From JAAGZL01 sp050291365 (lineage in GTDB: Bacteria; Pseudomonadota; Gammaproteobacteria; Chromatiales; Chromatiaceae), in contig JBNKJS010000003.1 of NCBI GenBank assembly GCA_050291365.1, positions 1-64,000 on the forward strand: 64,000 nucleotides of DNA, in the 5' to 3' direction. Under the pieces are notes generated by a model. The model was not told the origin of the DNA. It worked only from the letters and a program-made list of their open reading frames with translations, and did not search any database. The translations under genes and the position numbers were made by a program. Shown in pieces: positions 43,286-52,304 of the stretch. The stretch's first letter is position 1. Every line of letters begins with the position of its first letter.

Positions 43286-44617
43286 GTGGCCCGTCCAAGA
43301 AAAAAGAGATTACCAACAGAGCCTGTTAAGGCAACTATAGAGTCGATGAGCCATGATGGCCGTGGTGTTGCCCATCTGGACGGGAAGGCTGTCTTTATTC
43401 ATGGGGCCTTGGCCAATGAAGAGGTGATGTTCACATATAGCCGAAAACGGCAGAAATATGATGAGGGCGTGGCGAGCGAGATACTAACGCCATCTCCAGA
43501 CAGAGTAGAACCGCTGTGCAAACACTTCGATATCTGTGGAGGCTGTAGCCTACAACATCTTAAATCAGAGGCACAGATCGGGCTAAAACAGGAGAGTCTG
43601 CTGAATGGATTTGAGAAAATAGCAAAGGTAGCTGTTCCAGAGGTTTTCCCGCCCCTAACTGCCAGTAAATCGTGGGGTTATCGGCGCAAGGCCCGGCTTG
43701 GGGCCAAGTATGTAGCCAAAAAGGGAAGGGTGCTGGTAGGTTTCAGAGAGAAGGGTTCCAGTTTTCTTGCAGATATCCATAGCTGTGAAGTACTGCACCC
43801 AAGGGTAGGGCATCTGCTCATGCCCCTGAGTGATCTTATAGGCAGCCTCTCTATAAGGGACAAGGTGCCGCAGATAGAGGTATCGATGGGAGACGAGGAT
43901 TGTGTGCTGGTATTCCGTGTCATGGAACCACCTACGACCACAGATCTGACCCTGTTGCAACAGTTCGGCAGCGAACATGATATGCATATATATCTGCAAG
44001 AGGGAGGGCCGGACAGTGTGCGGCCGCTCCAGGGCGAACCGATAAACCTGCACTACTCCCTGCCAGATTTCGGCATTGATGTGCGTTTTCTACCTAACGA
44101 CTTTACCCAGGTAAACTCTGAGTTAAATAGACTCATGGTAGCTAGAGCGGTAGATCTGCTAGAGCCACAAAGTAGTGATAGTGTGTTGGATCTGTTTTGC
44201 GGGGTTGGTAACTTTACTATGCCACTGGCTACCAGGTCCAAGTCTGTCGTTGGGGTGGAGGGAGATAAGGCCTTGGTAGCAAGGGCCAGAGAAAATGCAT
44301 CGAGAAATGGCATTGAAAATGTCAGCTATTACACCGCAAATCTTTATGAATCACTGGAACATGAGCAGTGGTTGACGGGTAAATATGATAAGGCACTGCT
44401 TGACCCTCCGCGCTCAGGCGCCTTTGAAATATTGCATTACCTGCCAAAGTTGGGGATTAAACGTATAGTATATGTATCATGCTACCCTGGAACCCTGGCG
44501 CGAGATGCAGGAGAGCTTGTGAACGTCCATGGATATAAACTTCTGGGGGCGGGTGTAATGGATATGTTTCCCCATACAGCACACGTCGAATCCATAGCCG
44601 TATTTGAAAAAGAGTAA
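43286..44617 (+). CDS. rlmD: 23S rRNA (uracil-1939-C5)-methyltransferase
   Basis: 443 residues, GTG start with AGGAAT upstream. N-terminal TRAM domain (about 10-65, ATIESMSHDGRGVAHLDGKAVF). The 4Fe-4S cluster ligands are C78, C84 and C87 (CKHFDICGGC) with the fourth in the HSCEVLHP segment near residue 166. The SAM-binding motif LDLFCGVGNFTMPLA, LLDPPRSGA and the catalytic Cys in YVSCYPGTLARD complete the family pattern. It methylates U1939 of 23S rRNA with SAM. Confidence 0.95.
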   Translation: MARPRKKRLPTEPVKATIESMSHDGRGVAHLDGKAVFIHGALANEEVMFTYSRKRQKYDEGVASEILTPSPDRVEPLCKHFDICGGCSLQHLKSEAQIGLKQESLLNGFEKIAKVAVPEVFPPLTASKSWGYRRKARLGAKYVAKKGRVLVGFREKGSSFLADIHSCEVLHPRVGHLLMPLSDLIGSLSIRDKVPQIEVSMGDEDCVLVFRVMEPPTTTDLTLLQQFGSEHDMHIYLQEGGPDSVRPLQGEPINLHYSLPDFGIDVRFLPNDFTQVNSELNRLMVARAVDLLEPQSSDSVLDLFCGVGNFTMPLATRSKSVVGVEGDKALVARARENASRNGIENVSYYTANLYESLEHEQWLTGKYDKALLDPPRSGAFEILHYLPKLGIKRIVYVSCYPGTLARDAGELVNVHGYKLLGAGVMDMFPHTAHVESIAVFEKE

Positions 44618-44628
44618 GGAGCGGTTAA

Positions 44629-45096
44629 ATGGCTGTAGAGATCGAACGTAAATTTCTTGTTGAAAACGATCTCTGGCGCGCACATGTGGTATCCAGTTCA
44701 GAACTCAAACAGGCCTATATCTCTAATCAGATAAACGCAACCGTCAGGGTTCGTATCTCTGGTGACAAGGCATTTCTGACAATCAAGGGTCCAACCTCCG
44801 GTATAAGTCGGGATGAATTTGAATATGCTATTCCTGTGGATGATGCCAAACTTATGTTAGATCTAAGACATGCTGGAGTAGTCATAGAAAAGACCCGCCA
44901 TAAGGTCAGATGTGGGGAACACATCTGGGATCTGGATATATTCTATGGTGAGAACGAAGGCCTCAGGTTGGCTGAAGTGGAGTTGAAGTCCGAGACAGAA
45001 GAGTTTCAATTACCAGAGTGGGCTGGAGCAGAGGTCACGGGTGATTGCAGATACGCAAACTCACGTTTGGCAGAAGAACCATACTGTAATTGGTGA
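44629..45096 (+). CDS. CYTH-domain triphosphatase
   Basis: 155 residues. The EIERKFLV signature at residues 4-11, then alternating charged strands of a triphosphate tunnel (TVRVRISGDKAFLTIKG, KTRHKVRCGEHIWDLDIFYGENEGLRLAEVEL). Small CYTH proteins of this size are usually inorganic triphosphatases; class IV adenylate cyclase is the less likely alternative. It starts 11 bp after rlmD and likely belongs to that transcript. The GGAG at 44619-44622, 6 bases before the ATG, supports the start. Confidence 0.9.
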   Translation: MAVEIERKFLVENDLWRAHVVSSSELKQAYISNQINATVRVRISGDKAFLTIKGPTSGISRDEFEYAIPVDDAKLMLDLRHAGVVIEKTRHKVRCGEHIWDLDIFYGENEGLRLAEVELKSETEEFQLPEWAGAEVTGDCRYANSRLAEEPYCNW

Positions 45097-45112
45097 GAAA
45101 AATAGCCCTGGG

Positions 45113-46609
45113 ATGAAATTAGGTATCTACCACCTCCTCTTAACCCTATTCATTGCGCTTTTTCTAACCGCCTGCGGCACCAATGATCACGATAACGTCA
45201 TACGTATGGGGCTGACCACCGCCCCAACCAATCTTGACCCCAGGTTCGCCACCGACGCAATTTCATCCCGGATTAACCGCCTGTTGTACCGGCGTCTGGT
45301 GGAGTTTGACGAAACCGGCATGCCGGTGCCATCCCTGGCCAGTTGGGAACAGATAACACCTACCCATTACCGTTTTACGCTGCTCAAAAAAGGAAGATCA
45401 TTCCACCACGGGAAGAGGCTTATGGCGCAAGATGTAAAGGCTAGCTATGACTCTATCCTAGATCCCAAAACCGGTTCTCCCCATCGCTCTACCATAGAGG
45501 TCATTCAGCGTATAGAGATAGAGGGGGATGATCAGATCGACTATTTTCTGAAACGACCAGACAGCCTGTTTCCAGGATATTTACACATAGGAGTACTTCC
45601 ATCTGATCTTATAGAGAAAAAACACCCGTTTAATACCAACCCAATAGGCAGTGGTACCTTTGCTTTTAGCCGCTGGTCTCAGGAGGGGGTTCCAAGGCTG
45701 CTGCGCTTGCGAGATCGACAACCATTCGAGTTCCTCCCGGTGGCAGATCCAAGTGTAAGAATACTCAAGCTGCTGCGGGGTGAGGTCGATATGCTGCAGA
45801 ATGATCTGCCGCCTGAACTTATGGTCTATCTTGATGGCAGGGAAGGGATAGAGATATTAAAGAAACCAGGCAACAACTTCTCCTATCTCGGCTTTAATCT
45901 AAAAGACGCGATTACCGGACAACATAAGATACGACGCGCCATAGCCTTGGGGATAGATAGAGAGTCCATAATCAAGTACTTTCTGAAGGATGGGGCCAAG
46001 CCAGCGCAGGCGCTACTACCGCCGCGCCACTGGGCTGGCGCCAAAGGTCTGAAGCCAATTCTGTTTGATCCTCAACTGGCCAAAGCCTTACTTAAAGAGC
46101 TTGGCTATTCTGAACAAAACCCCCTTAGGATCAGCTATATGACATCCACAGATCCGTTCAGGGTAAGGCTGGCAACCCTGATTCAAAACCAACTGGCCCA
46201 GATCGGAATCCAGGTAGAGGTGCAGAGCCATGATTGGGGTACCTTTTATGGTGATGTGAAAAAAGGTAGGTTTCAGTTATACAGTTTGTCCTGGGTTGGG
46301 ATTAAGACGCCGGATATCTTTAGATACGTATTCCATAGCAACTCTGTCCCCCCAGATGGAGCAAACAGGGGTCGCTTTAGTAGCAAGGTTGTTGATGCCC
46401 TAATAGACCAGGCGGAGGCAACAGCAGATTTCACCCAAAAGGCGCTGCATTACCAGAGACTGCAACAGCAGTTATTGGCCGACTTGCCCTATGTGCCATT
46501 ATGGTATGAAGATCATGTGTTTATTAGCAGGGACTATATAACCGGATATAAACTGGCCAGTGATGGTAACTATGATGGCCTGGAACATGTGCAGATGAAG
46601 AGCAGATGA
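45113..46609 (+). CDS. Peptide ABC transporter substrate-binding lipoprotein
   Basis: 498 residues from ATG 45113, chosen because it begins a lipoprotein signal (LLLTLFIALFLTAC-GT); an earlier in-frame ATG at 45041 lies inside the CYTH gene. SBP family 5 features: APTNLDPRFATDAISSRINRLLYRRLVEFDE, FTLLKKGRSFHHGKRLMAQDVKASYDSI, GSGTFAFSRW and IRRAIALGIDRESIIKYFL. It binds peptides or similar solutes in the periplasm. The stop overlaps the L,D-transpeptidase start by 4 bp (ATGA), and two permease genes follow, also with 4-bp overlaps, forming a single unit. Confidence 0.9.
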   Translation: MKLGIYHLLLTLFIALFLTACGTNDHDNVIRMGLTTAPTNLDPRFATDAISSRINRLLYRRLVEFDETGMPVPSLASWEQITPTHYRFTLLKKGRSFHHGKRLMAQDVKASYDSILDPKTGSPHRSTIEVIQRIEIEGDDQIDYFLKRPDSLFPGYLHIGVLPSDLIEKKHPFNTNPIGSGTFAFSRWSQEGVPRLLRLRDRQPFEFLPVADPSVRILKLLRGEVDMLQNDLPPELMVYLDGREGIEILKKPGNNFSYLGFNLKDAITGQHKIRRAIALGIDRESIIKYFLKDGAKPAQALLPPRHWAGAKGLKPILFDPQLAKALLKELGYSEQNPLRISYMTSTDPFRVRLATLIQNQLAQIGIQVEVQSHDWGTFYGDVKKGRFQLYSLSWVGIKTPDIFRYVFHSNSVPPDGANRGRFSSKVVDALIDQAEATADFTQKALHYQRLQQQLLADLPYVPLWYEDHVFISRDYITGYKLASDGNYDGLEHVQMKSR

Positions 46610-47094
46610 AATCAGAGCGAATAATCAGAATAGAGTTGGATAGGCAGATGCTCTCTCTCTACCAGGGGGATGAACTGGTGACATCCTATCCGATCTCCAC
46701 TTCTAAAGATGGTCCCGGCGAGGAGATGGATAGTGGCTGCACCCCGAGGGGGATGCATCGAATAAGGATCAAAATCGGTGACGGGCTGCCGGAAAACAGT
46801 GTGTTTGTGGGGCGGCGTCCTACCGGAGAGATATATACCCCAGAGCTTGCAGAGAACAATCCTGATCGTGACTGGATACTTACCCGCATACTCTGGCTGA
46901 CAGGTCTGGAGCCTGGCTGTAATCGTGGTGGTTGTAATGACACCCTACGGCGCTATATCTATATCCACGGATCTCCTGATTCAGAACCCATGGGTATACC
47001 TGCATCTCATGGCTGTATCAGAATGAGAAATATGGATCTGCTGAATCTGTTTGAACTGGTAGATACCGATACCCTGGTAGAAATTGTCGAATGA
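46606..47094 (+). CDS. L,D-transpeptidase (YkuD domain)
   Basis: 162 residues. IIRIELDRQMLSLYQGDELVTSYPISTSKDG opens the YkuD domain, and HGSPDSEPMGIPASHGCIRM carries the catalytic His and Cys. Enzymes of the family make 3-3 peptidoglycan cross-links or attach lipoproteins; very similar small forms may act on free muropeptides. No signal peptide is evident, which is unusual for a cell-wall enzyme and suggests cytoplasmic action or a mis-set start. It is translationally coupled (ATGA) to the SBP before it and the permease after it. Confidence 0.88.
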   Translation: MKSERIIRIELDRQMLSLYQGDELVTSYPISTSKDGPGEEMDSGCTPRGMHRIRIKIGDGLPENSVFVGRRPTGEIYTPELAENNPDRDWILTRILWLTGLEPGCNRGGCNDTLRRYIYIHGSPDSEPMGIPASHGCIRMRNMDLLNLFELVDTDTLVEIVE

Positions 47095-48017
47095 ACTTTA
47101 TTCTCTCCAGACTGGCAAGTGCGCTACTGGTGATCCTAGGTGTGGTCTGTATGGTATTCATGCTGATACACCTGGTCCCCGGGGATCCCGTGGAGGTGAT
47201 GTTGGGAGAATCTGCACAACCTGCAGACAGGTCGGCACTTAGAACATCCCTGGGGCTGGATCTTCCCCTACAACAGCAACTGATCAACTATTTACAAGGG
47301 CTGGCCCATCTGGATCTGGGAACCTCTCTCCATAGCCAAAGAGCAATCACGGATATTCTTGCGGAGAGATTGCCAGCAACCCTGGAGCTTGCATTCTACG
47401 CTCTGCTCTTCGCAATGGTTATTGCGGTTCCACTCGGAATACTGGCTGCACTTAAAAAAGATAGTGTGGCGGATTTTGGCGCAATGGGATTTTCCATGCT
47501 CGGTGTCTCCATCCCCAATTTCTGGATGGGGCCTATCCTTATCCTGATTTTCTCACTATGGCTTGGGCTCACCCCGGTTAGTGGCCGTAGCGGTTTCTCC
47601 AGTGTGATACTGCCAACTATCACCCTTGGCACCGCCCTGGCTGCCATACTGGCCCGCATGGTCCGTAGCAGCCTGCTGGAGGTCCTAAACGAAGAGTTCG
47701 TTCGAACCGCCAGGGCCAAAGGGTTGCCGGAGAGCAGCGTGATCTGGCGTCATGCCATGCGTAACGCCTGGCTGCCGGTTATAACCCTGCTGGGGCTACA
47801 GCTAGGCGCGCTTCTGGGAGGTGCGGTTATTACCGAAACGGTCTTCTCCTGGCCTGGAATCGGGTCGCTATTGGTAGAGTCAATCCAGAAAAGAGATTAT
47901 CCGGTGGTGCAGGGGTGTGTCCTGCTGATCAGTCTGGCCTATGTCCTGGTCAATACCATCACCGATCTGGTCTACATGGCAATTGACCCACGTATCCGCC
48001 TGGGTGATGAGCAATGA
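47091..48017 (+). CDS. Peptide ABC transporter permease (DppB-type)
   Basis: 308 residues, six membrane helices. MNFILSRLASALLVILGVVCMVFMLIHLVPGDP is the characteristic DppB/OppB N-terminus. The cytoplasmic EAA loop at about 210-230 (FVRTARAKGLPESSVIWRHAMRNA) contacts the ATPase. ATGA overlap with both neighbours. No ATPase gene of the DppD/F type occurs within the unit. Confidence 0.93.
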   Translation: MNFILSRLASALLVILGVVCMVFMLIHLVPGDPVEVMLGESAQPADRSALRTSLGLDLPLQQQLINYLQGLAHLDLGTSLHSQRAITDILAERLPATLELAFYALLFAMVIAVPLGILAALKKDSVADFGAMGFSMLGVSIPNFWMGPILILIFSLWLGLTPVSGRSGFSSVILPTITLGTALAAILARMVRSSLLEVLNEEFVRTARAKGLPESSVIWRHAMRNAWLPVITLLGLQLGALLGGAVITETVFSWPGIGSLLVESIQKRDYPVVQGCVLLISLAYVLVNTITDLVYMAIDPRIRLGDEQ

Positions 48018-48811
48018 GACAGAGAATCTTTATCTCAATTCTCATGATCTGGATGCTGGCATCAGTCATCGGCCCTCTCATGCCGCTGAACCCGAACCAG
48101 ATCGACCTGCCCAACATCCTCTCCGCCCCATCAGCTCAACATCTATTGGGAAACGATGAACTGGGTAGACCGGTGTTAGACCGGCTGATCATGGGTGCCC
48201 AAACCTCTTTCCTGGTGGCACTATGGGTTGTGGTCATTTCCGCCTCATTCGGCACCATGCTAGGGGCCTTTGCGGCATATTCTGGTGGAGTTACCGACCT
48301 GATACTGGTGAGAGTGATCGACATATTTCTCGCCTTCCCCGGAATCTTGTTGGCCATAGCCCTGGCCGGCGTCATGGGTCCTGGAATAGATAATGTGATC
48401 ATCGCCCTATCTATCGTGGGATGGGTGGGATACGCCAGGCTGGCCAGGGCTCAGGTGTTGACCCTGAAGCATAGGGATCACGTTGTAGCGGCTATAGCAC
48501 TGGGGCAGGGCAGGATACCGATCATCAGAAGACACCTTCTGCCATTGATTGCAGCGCCCCTAATCATCGAGGCTACTTTTGGGATTGCAGGGGTGGTGAT
48601 CGCAGAGGCTGGACTCTCGTTCCTGGGCCTGGGGGTGCAACCGCCGGCAGCATCATGGGGAAGCATGATTCGTGATGGGGCCAGATATATGCTGGTAGCA
48701 CCCCATCTGGTGTTGGCGCCAGGGATATGCATTATGTTAGTGGTGTTGTCGATTAACCTGCTGGGAGACAGACTGCGAGACCGTTTGGATGTAAAAGGTC
48801 TGGAGAGCTAA
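48014..48811 (+). CDS. Peptide ABC transporter permease (DppC-type)
   Basis: 265 residues. NELGRPVLDRLIMGAQTSF-like N-terminal loop (NDELGRPVLDRLIMGAQTSF), membrane helices, and an EAA loop AIALGQGRIPIIRRHLLPL. The C-terminal EAGLSFLGLGVQPPAASWGSM is typical of DppC/OppC. Last gene of the overlapping cluster. The transporter must borrow an ATPase from elsewhere, as none is encoded here. Confidence 0.93.
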   Translation: MRQRIFISILMIWMLASVIGPLMPLNPNQIDLPNILSAPSAQHLLGNDELGRPVLDRLIMGAQTSFLVALWVVVISASFGTMLGAFAAYSGGVTDLILVRVIDIFLAFPGILLAIALAGVMGPGIDNVIIALSIVGWVGYARLARAQVLTLKHRDHVVAAIALGQGRIPIIRRHLLPLIAAPLIIEATFGIAGVVIAEAGLSFLGLGVQPPAASWGSMIRDGARYMLVAPHLVLAPGICIMLVVLSINLLGDRLRDRLDVKGLES

Positions 48812-48827
48812 CTAACCCAAGAAAAAA

Positions 48828-48846
48828 CGCCCAGCTTTGCTGGGCG
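48828..48846. terminator. Hairpin terminator between DppC and CARDB genes
   Basis: Stem cgcccagc / gctgggcg with a ttt loop. An A-run precedes it on the plus strand, so a T-run follows on the minus strand; it is a good terminator for the CARDB gene and may also halt the convergent transporter transcript. Confidence 0.85.
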
Positions 48847-48880
48847 TGGATTGGGTATTAACCTGAAGCAACAATCACAA

Positions 48881-49897
48881 TCAGCGGCTTACAGATATTC
48901 TCTTTTTCAAGACGTTATTACCCTCATTCGATTCCATTACTCGGTTAGAAGTATCAGCTACAACCTTGGTATTAATACGTCCATACCAACTTGGATAGCC
49001 CCCATAGGTGCATTTTAAAATTCTGCCGCCACGAGCGTTCATTTTGTTGATATTCCAGCTGCATCCAGCTGTATTGTAGTTTTCACCAGGCCACCATTTG
49101 ACGGTAAAGGGACCAGATTGCGCAGTACCTTTGTTGTACACACCTATGCGTATATTCACCGGTTGCCCTTTAACTGGTGTTTCAGGGGTCATCTTGAATT
49201 CGGAGATATAGAGGTCAGGCTTTCTGCCGCTGGAATCACCCGTGTGAAGCGTAGGTGGAGGAGGTGGTGCGGCATCCCCAGAACTTGCTGTTGGTGGAGG
49301 AGGTGGTGCGGCACCTTCAGAACTTGCTGTTGGTGGAGGTGGAGGTGCGGCACTTTCAGAATTTGCTGTTGGTGGAGTAGGCTGGGTGTGAGAAGGATTA
49401 TAGATAGCGGCTACACCATTGTTGCAGCTGAAGCGAACCCTTTGGGGTTGGATATTTGCCCTGCGCTTGACTATATCCCTCTTTCCGAATGCCCAAATTG
49501 TATCAATGGAGTACCAATCTGCTGCAGGAAACCCCAGTCTTGCTCTTTCGAAAGAGTCCTGATCATGTTGCACTGCCCCGCAAACAGCTGCCATCTGCTG
49601 CTGTCGTGATGAAAATCTTCTGCCTAAATCTCTAGCGGCATCCGAACATGCACGCTCCTTAGCTTTGATAATGTTGTGTGGTACGCACGTTCTTCCAGAA
49701 CGTCCATCACGACTTTCATGAGCCAGGGTCTTCAGCGCATGTGTTTTTTTAACTGTAGTAGTGTCACCCACCGGCTGATAGCTGAGTTTTACAAACAGGT
49801 TTGCCTCGCAGCTACGAACGCAATCACCCAGCGCAGGGAGTGAGAAACAACTGATTAGAAATGTAACTAGTTTTATATTGGTAGTTTTTAAAAACAT
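48881..49897 (-). CDS. Secreted CARDB-domain protein with proline repeats
   Basis: 338 residues from ATG 49897, with AAAGGA upstream; an ATG 45 bp earlier gives a less plausible leader. The signal peptide is MFLKTTNIKLVTFLISCFSLPALG-DC. A cysteine-containing N-terminal domain (about 24-165) of no known family is followed by three 13-residue proline repeats (about 185-230), then a CARDB-like beta-sandwich (KPDLYISEFKMTPETPVKGQPVNIRIGVYNKG..., about 240-338). CARDB domains mediate cell-surface adhesion in other proteins. Likely periplasmic or exported; function unknown. Confidence 0.75.
   Translation of the reverse strand: MFLKTTNIKLVTFLISCFSLPALGDCVRSCEANLFVKLSYQPVGDTTTVKKTHALKTLAHESRDGRSGRTCVPHNIIKAKERACSDAARDLGRRFSSRQQQMAAVCGAVQHDQDSFERARLGFPAADWYSIDTIWAFGKRDIVKRRANIQPQRVRFSCNNGVAAIYNPSHTQPTPPTANSESAAPPPPPTASSEGAAPPPPPTASSGDAAPPPPPTLHTGDSSGRKPDLYISEFKMTPETPVKGQPVNIRIGVYNKGTAQSGPFTVKWWPGENYNTAGCSWNINKMNARGGRILKCTYGGYPSWYGRINTKVVADTSNRVMESNEGNNVLKKRISVSR
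49252..49376. repeat. 39-bp coding repeat, three units
   Basis: Units of 39 bp encode PPPPPTASSEGAA and variants within the CARDB gene. The third unit is more diverged (PTANSESAA). In-frame and potentially length-variable. Confidence 0.8.
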
Positions 49898-50203
49898 GGC
49901 TGCATATTCCTTTTCTAATAGAGTTATTAAGATATGGTTCAAACCACGTGGGAGAATGTGGGTAAAGAGACCATATATCCGTTATCTTTGGTAATCTCAC
50001 AGTTGCGAATTATCTAGCAACTAGACTCACTGCGAAGATTAGCCTCTGATGGGTAATGATTTTCCCATATCTAACGTGAACAGCTCATGAACATAACAAG
50101 GCCATGAAATTCCATTCTGTGACGCAAGTCACGGAACGAAATTATCACCTATTGAGTGTAGGTGAATTGTTTTATTGAGGAATATTATTTGAATTACATG
50201 TGG
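49898..50203. other. Intergenic region upstream of the CARDB gene
   Basis: No gene seen. It contains TGTGA-cgcaag-TCACG (50118-50133), near the CRP/Vfr consensus, about 220 bp before the CARDB start; the same sequence can fold as a 5-bp hairpin. A second inverted repeat (tcaccta / taggtga, 50145-50165) lies next to the end of the FliL-like gene and could terminate it, though no T-tract follows. Confidence 0.45.
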
Positions 50204-50596
50204 TTACTGAACAAAGAAGCTGGTGAAGAACAGGTCCTTTATGCTGTTTTTGCCGGTCTGGGTCTTAATGACCTTACCCACAGCACTAAGAGCAGTTTGC
50301 CTGAATCTCTCTTTGCCCTTGGGGTCTTGCAGATCCGCGCCCTTTTGATCTCCCAGGAGCAAGAGTAGCTCATGACGAATGGCCGAGGCATGCAGTTGGA
50401 CCTCTGGAAGACTCTCCTCGTCAACCATTAACTGAATATCACATCTGGCATATCTGGCCTTACCCTGCACATTTGCTATAAGAGATGGGGTGATGGAGAA
50501 GTAGGCGGACTTTTTTTTCTCTTCATCCTCTGCAACCGCAAAATCAGAATAGAGTACGGAACAAGTTAGTATCAGCAGTGAGATTAAACGCATCAT
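50204..50596 (-). CDS. Orphan FliL-like protein
   Basis: 130 residues. A signal-like N-terminus (MMRLISLLILTCSVLYSDFAVA-EDEE) precedes a FliL-type domain: YFSITPSLIANVQGKARYARCDIQLMV, IRHELLLLLGDQ and GKERFRQTALSAVGKVI. FliL associates with the flagellar stator and basal body. No other flagellar gene lies in the window, and the visible version has a cleavable signal rather than a clear anchor. It may be a FliL-family protein with another role. Confidence 0.72.
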   Translation of the reverse strand: MMRLISLLILTCSVLYSDFAVAEDEEKKKSAYFSITPSLIANVQGKARYARCDIQLMVDEESLPEVQLHASAIRHELLLLLGDQKGADLQDPKGKERFRQTALSAVGKVIKTQTGKNSIKDLFFTSFFVQ

Positions 50597-50674
50597 TTTC
50601 CCTAAATTCCTGTTATAACATCGGTCACAAACCTTATCGGCACGAGTAATAAAAACTTAATTGGAAATTTTAGT

Positions 50675-51721
50675 ATGAGTCATGGGCCTTTGATGTTTGA
50701 TCTGTCTGGTTTGGAGATAACTCAGGAAGAGCGTGAAATGCTAGAGCATCCTGCAGCTGGCGGGATTATCCTTTTTAGCAGGAATTTCGAATCACCAGAA
50801 CAAATTCAAGCACTTATAAAGCAGATTCATGAGATCAGGAAACCTGAGCTTCTGATTGCGGTAGATCAGGAGGGGGGTAGGGTGCAGCGCTTTAAAGAAG
50901 GGTTTGTACGACTTCCCCCAGCATCCTGGTTTGGCGATCTGCACGAATCGAATAGTAAGGCGGCAAGATCAACTGCCCAGTCGGTTGGATGGTTGATGGC
51001 AGCAGAACTCAGGGCAGTGGGGGTTGATTTCAGCTTCGCCCCAGTGCTTGATCTTGGATATGGTGCCAGCACTGTCATTGGAGATCGAGCCTTCCATAAA
51101 AAACCCACGGTGGTCTCAGAGCTTGCCTACTCCTGGATGCGCGGGGTGCATGAAGCAGGGATGGCAGCAGTTGGAAAGCATTTTCCAGGACATGGCGGGG
51201 TTGAAGAAGACTCCCATCTTACGTTGCCGGTTGATCGGCGTCCTCCAGAAGATATCTGGACGGCCGATCTGGTCCCATTTCAACGTATGATCGATAATGG
51301 CCTGGAGGCGATCATGCCGGCCCATGTGATCTTTGAAAATCTCTGCCCAGATCTTGCTGGCTTCTCAAGCTTTTGGCTCAAGGATGTACTGAGAAAAAGA
51401 TTAAGATTCCAGGGCGTTATCTTCAGTGATGATCTAACTATGGCCGCTGCAGATGCAGCTGGTGATTACAAGGAACGCGCCAGGGCTGCCCTGGATGCTG
51501 GCTGTGACATGATCCTGGTATGTAATAATCAGGAGGGGGCACAAGAGGTACTGGAGGAGTTAGTCGAACATAAAGACCCTGCATCTCAGGTGCGCATAGT
51601 TAGAATGCATGGTCGTGGTGATGTAAATAGAGATGATATACATTTAGACCCGCGCTGGAAAACAGCAGTGGATGTGATCGCGCAGTATGAAGAGTCTCCA
51701 TCTTTAAATCTGGATATCTAA
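50675..51721 (+). CDS. nagZ: Beta-N-acetylhexosaminidase
   Basis: 348 residues, GH3. Removes GlcNAc from GlcNAc-anhydroMurNAc peptides in the cytoplasm during peptidoglycan recycling. Signatures: GGIILFSRNFESPEQIQALI, AVDQEGGRVQRF, FSFAPVLDLGYG, and KHFPGHGGVEEDSHLTLPVD with the catalytic-loop His/Asp, and IFSDDLTMAAA with the nucleophile Asp. Length is typical. It is followed after 2 bp by hpt. Confidence 0.96.
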   Translation: MSHGPLMFDLSGLEITQEEREMLEHPAAGGIILFSRNFESPEQIQALIKQIHEIRKPELLIAVDQEGGRVQRFKEGFVRLPPASWFGDLHESNSKAARSTAQSVGWLMAAELRAVGVDFSFAPVLDLGYGASTVIGDRAFHKKPTVVSELAYSWMRGVHEAGMAAVGKHFPGHGGVEEDSHLTLPVDRRPPEDIWTADLVPFQRMIDNGLEAIMPAHVIFENLCPDLAGFSSFWLKDVLRKRLRFQGVIFSDDLTMAAADAAGDYKERARAALDAGCDMILVCNNQEGAQEVLEELVEHKDPASQVRIVRMHGRGDVNRDDIHLDPRWKTAVDVIAQYEESPSLNLDI

Positions 51722-51723
51722 TA

Positions 51724-52287
51724 ATGGCAATAGACGCAAAAACGGCACAAGCGGTTTACGACAAAGCAGATATGTTGCATTCGGAACAGGCAGTTGAGGC
51801 TGTGCTTGATAGAATGGCGGGTGAAATAACGCAAAAGCTGGCAGAAAGTGATCCCATAGTACTCTGCATAATGAACGGTGGCCTGATTGCAACTGGCAAA
51901 CTGTTACCAAAGCTCAATTTTCCTCTACGGGTAGATTATCTCCACGCAACCAGATACCACGGTCAAACAGCGGCGGGCGAACTTAACTGGCTGAAAAGAA
52001 ATCATCAGGAGATTAAAGACCAAAATATCCTCATCATTGATGACATCCTGGATGAGGGCATAACACTCCAGGCCATAGTGGATTTCTGTCATGATATGGA
52101 GGCGGCCAGCGTATTTTCAGCTGTGGTGGTGGAAAAAATCCACGATAGAAGCAACGGCTTCAAGGCCGATTTTGTAGGACTAGAGGTGGAAGATAGATAT
52201 GTCTTTGGCTATGGAATGGATTACAAAGGTTATCTGAGAAACGCCCCTGGTATTTATGCGGTTAGTGAAGAGCACCAGGGGGATTAG
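51724..52287 (+). CDS. hpt: Hypoxanthine-guanine phosphoribosyltransferase
   Basis: 187 residues. PRPP-binding loop LIIDDILDEGITL at about residue 100, preceded by a second family segment VLCIMNGGLIATGKLLPKL and the flexible-loop region RVDYLHATRYHGQTAAGELNW. Converts hypoxanthine or guanine plus PRPP to IMP or GMP in purine salvage. It starts 2 bp after nagZ, an arrangement also found in other gammaproteobacteria. Confidence 0.92.
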   Translation: MAIDAKTAQAVYDKADMLHSEQAVEAVLDRMAGEITQKLAESDPIVLCIMNGGLIATGKLLPKLNFPLRVDYLHATRYHGQTAAGELNWLKRNHQEIKDQNILIIDDILDEGITLQAIVDFCHDMEAASVFSAVVVEKIHDRSNGFKADFVGLEVEDRYVFGYGMDYKGYLRNAPGIYAVSEEHQGD

Positions 52288-52304
52288 TTATTGCTCTATT
52301 GCTG

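Noticed and set aside
45041..45112. Upstream start for the substrate-binding lipoprotein
   Set aside because: It lies within the CYTH gene and would displace the lipoprotein signal from the N-terminus.
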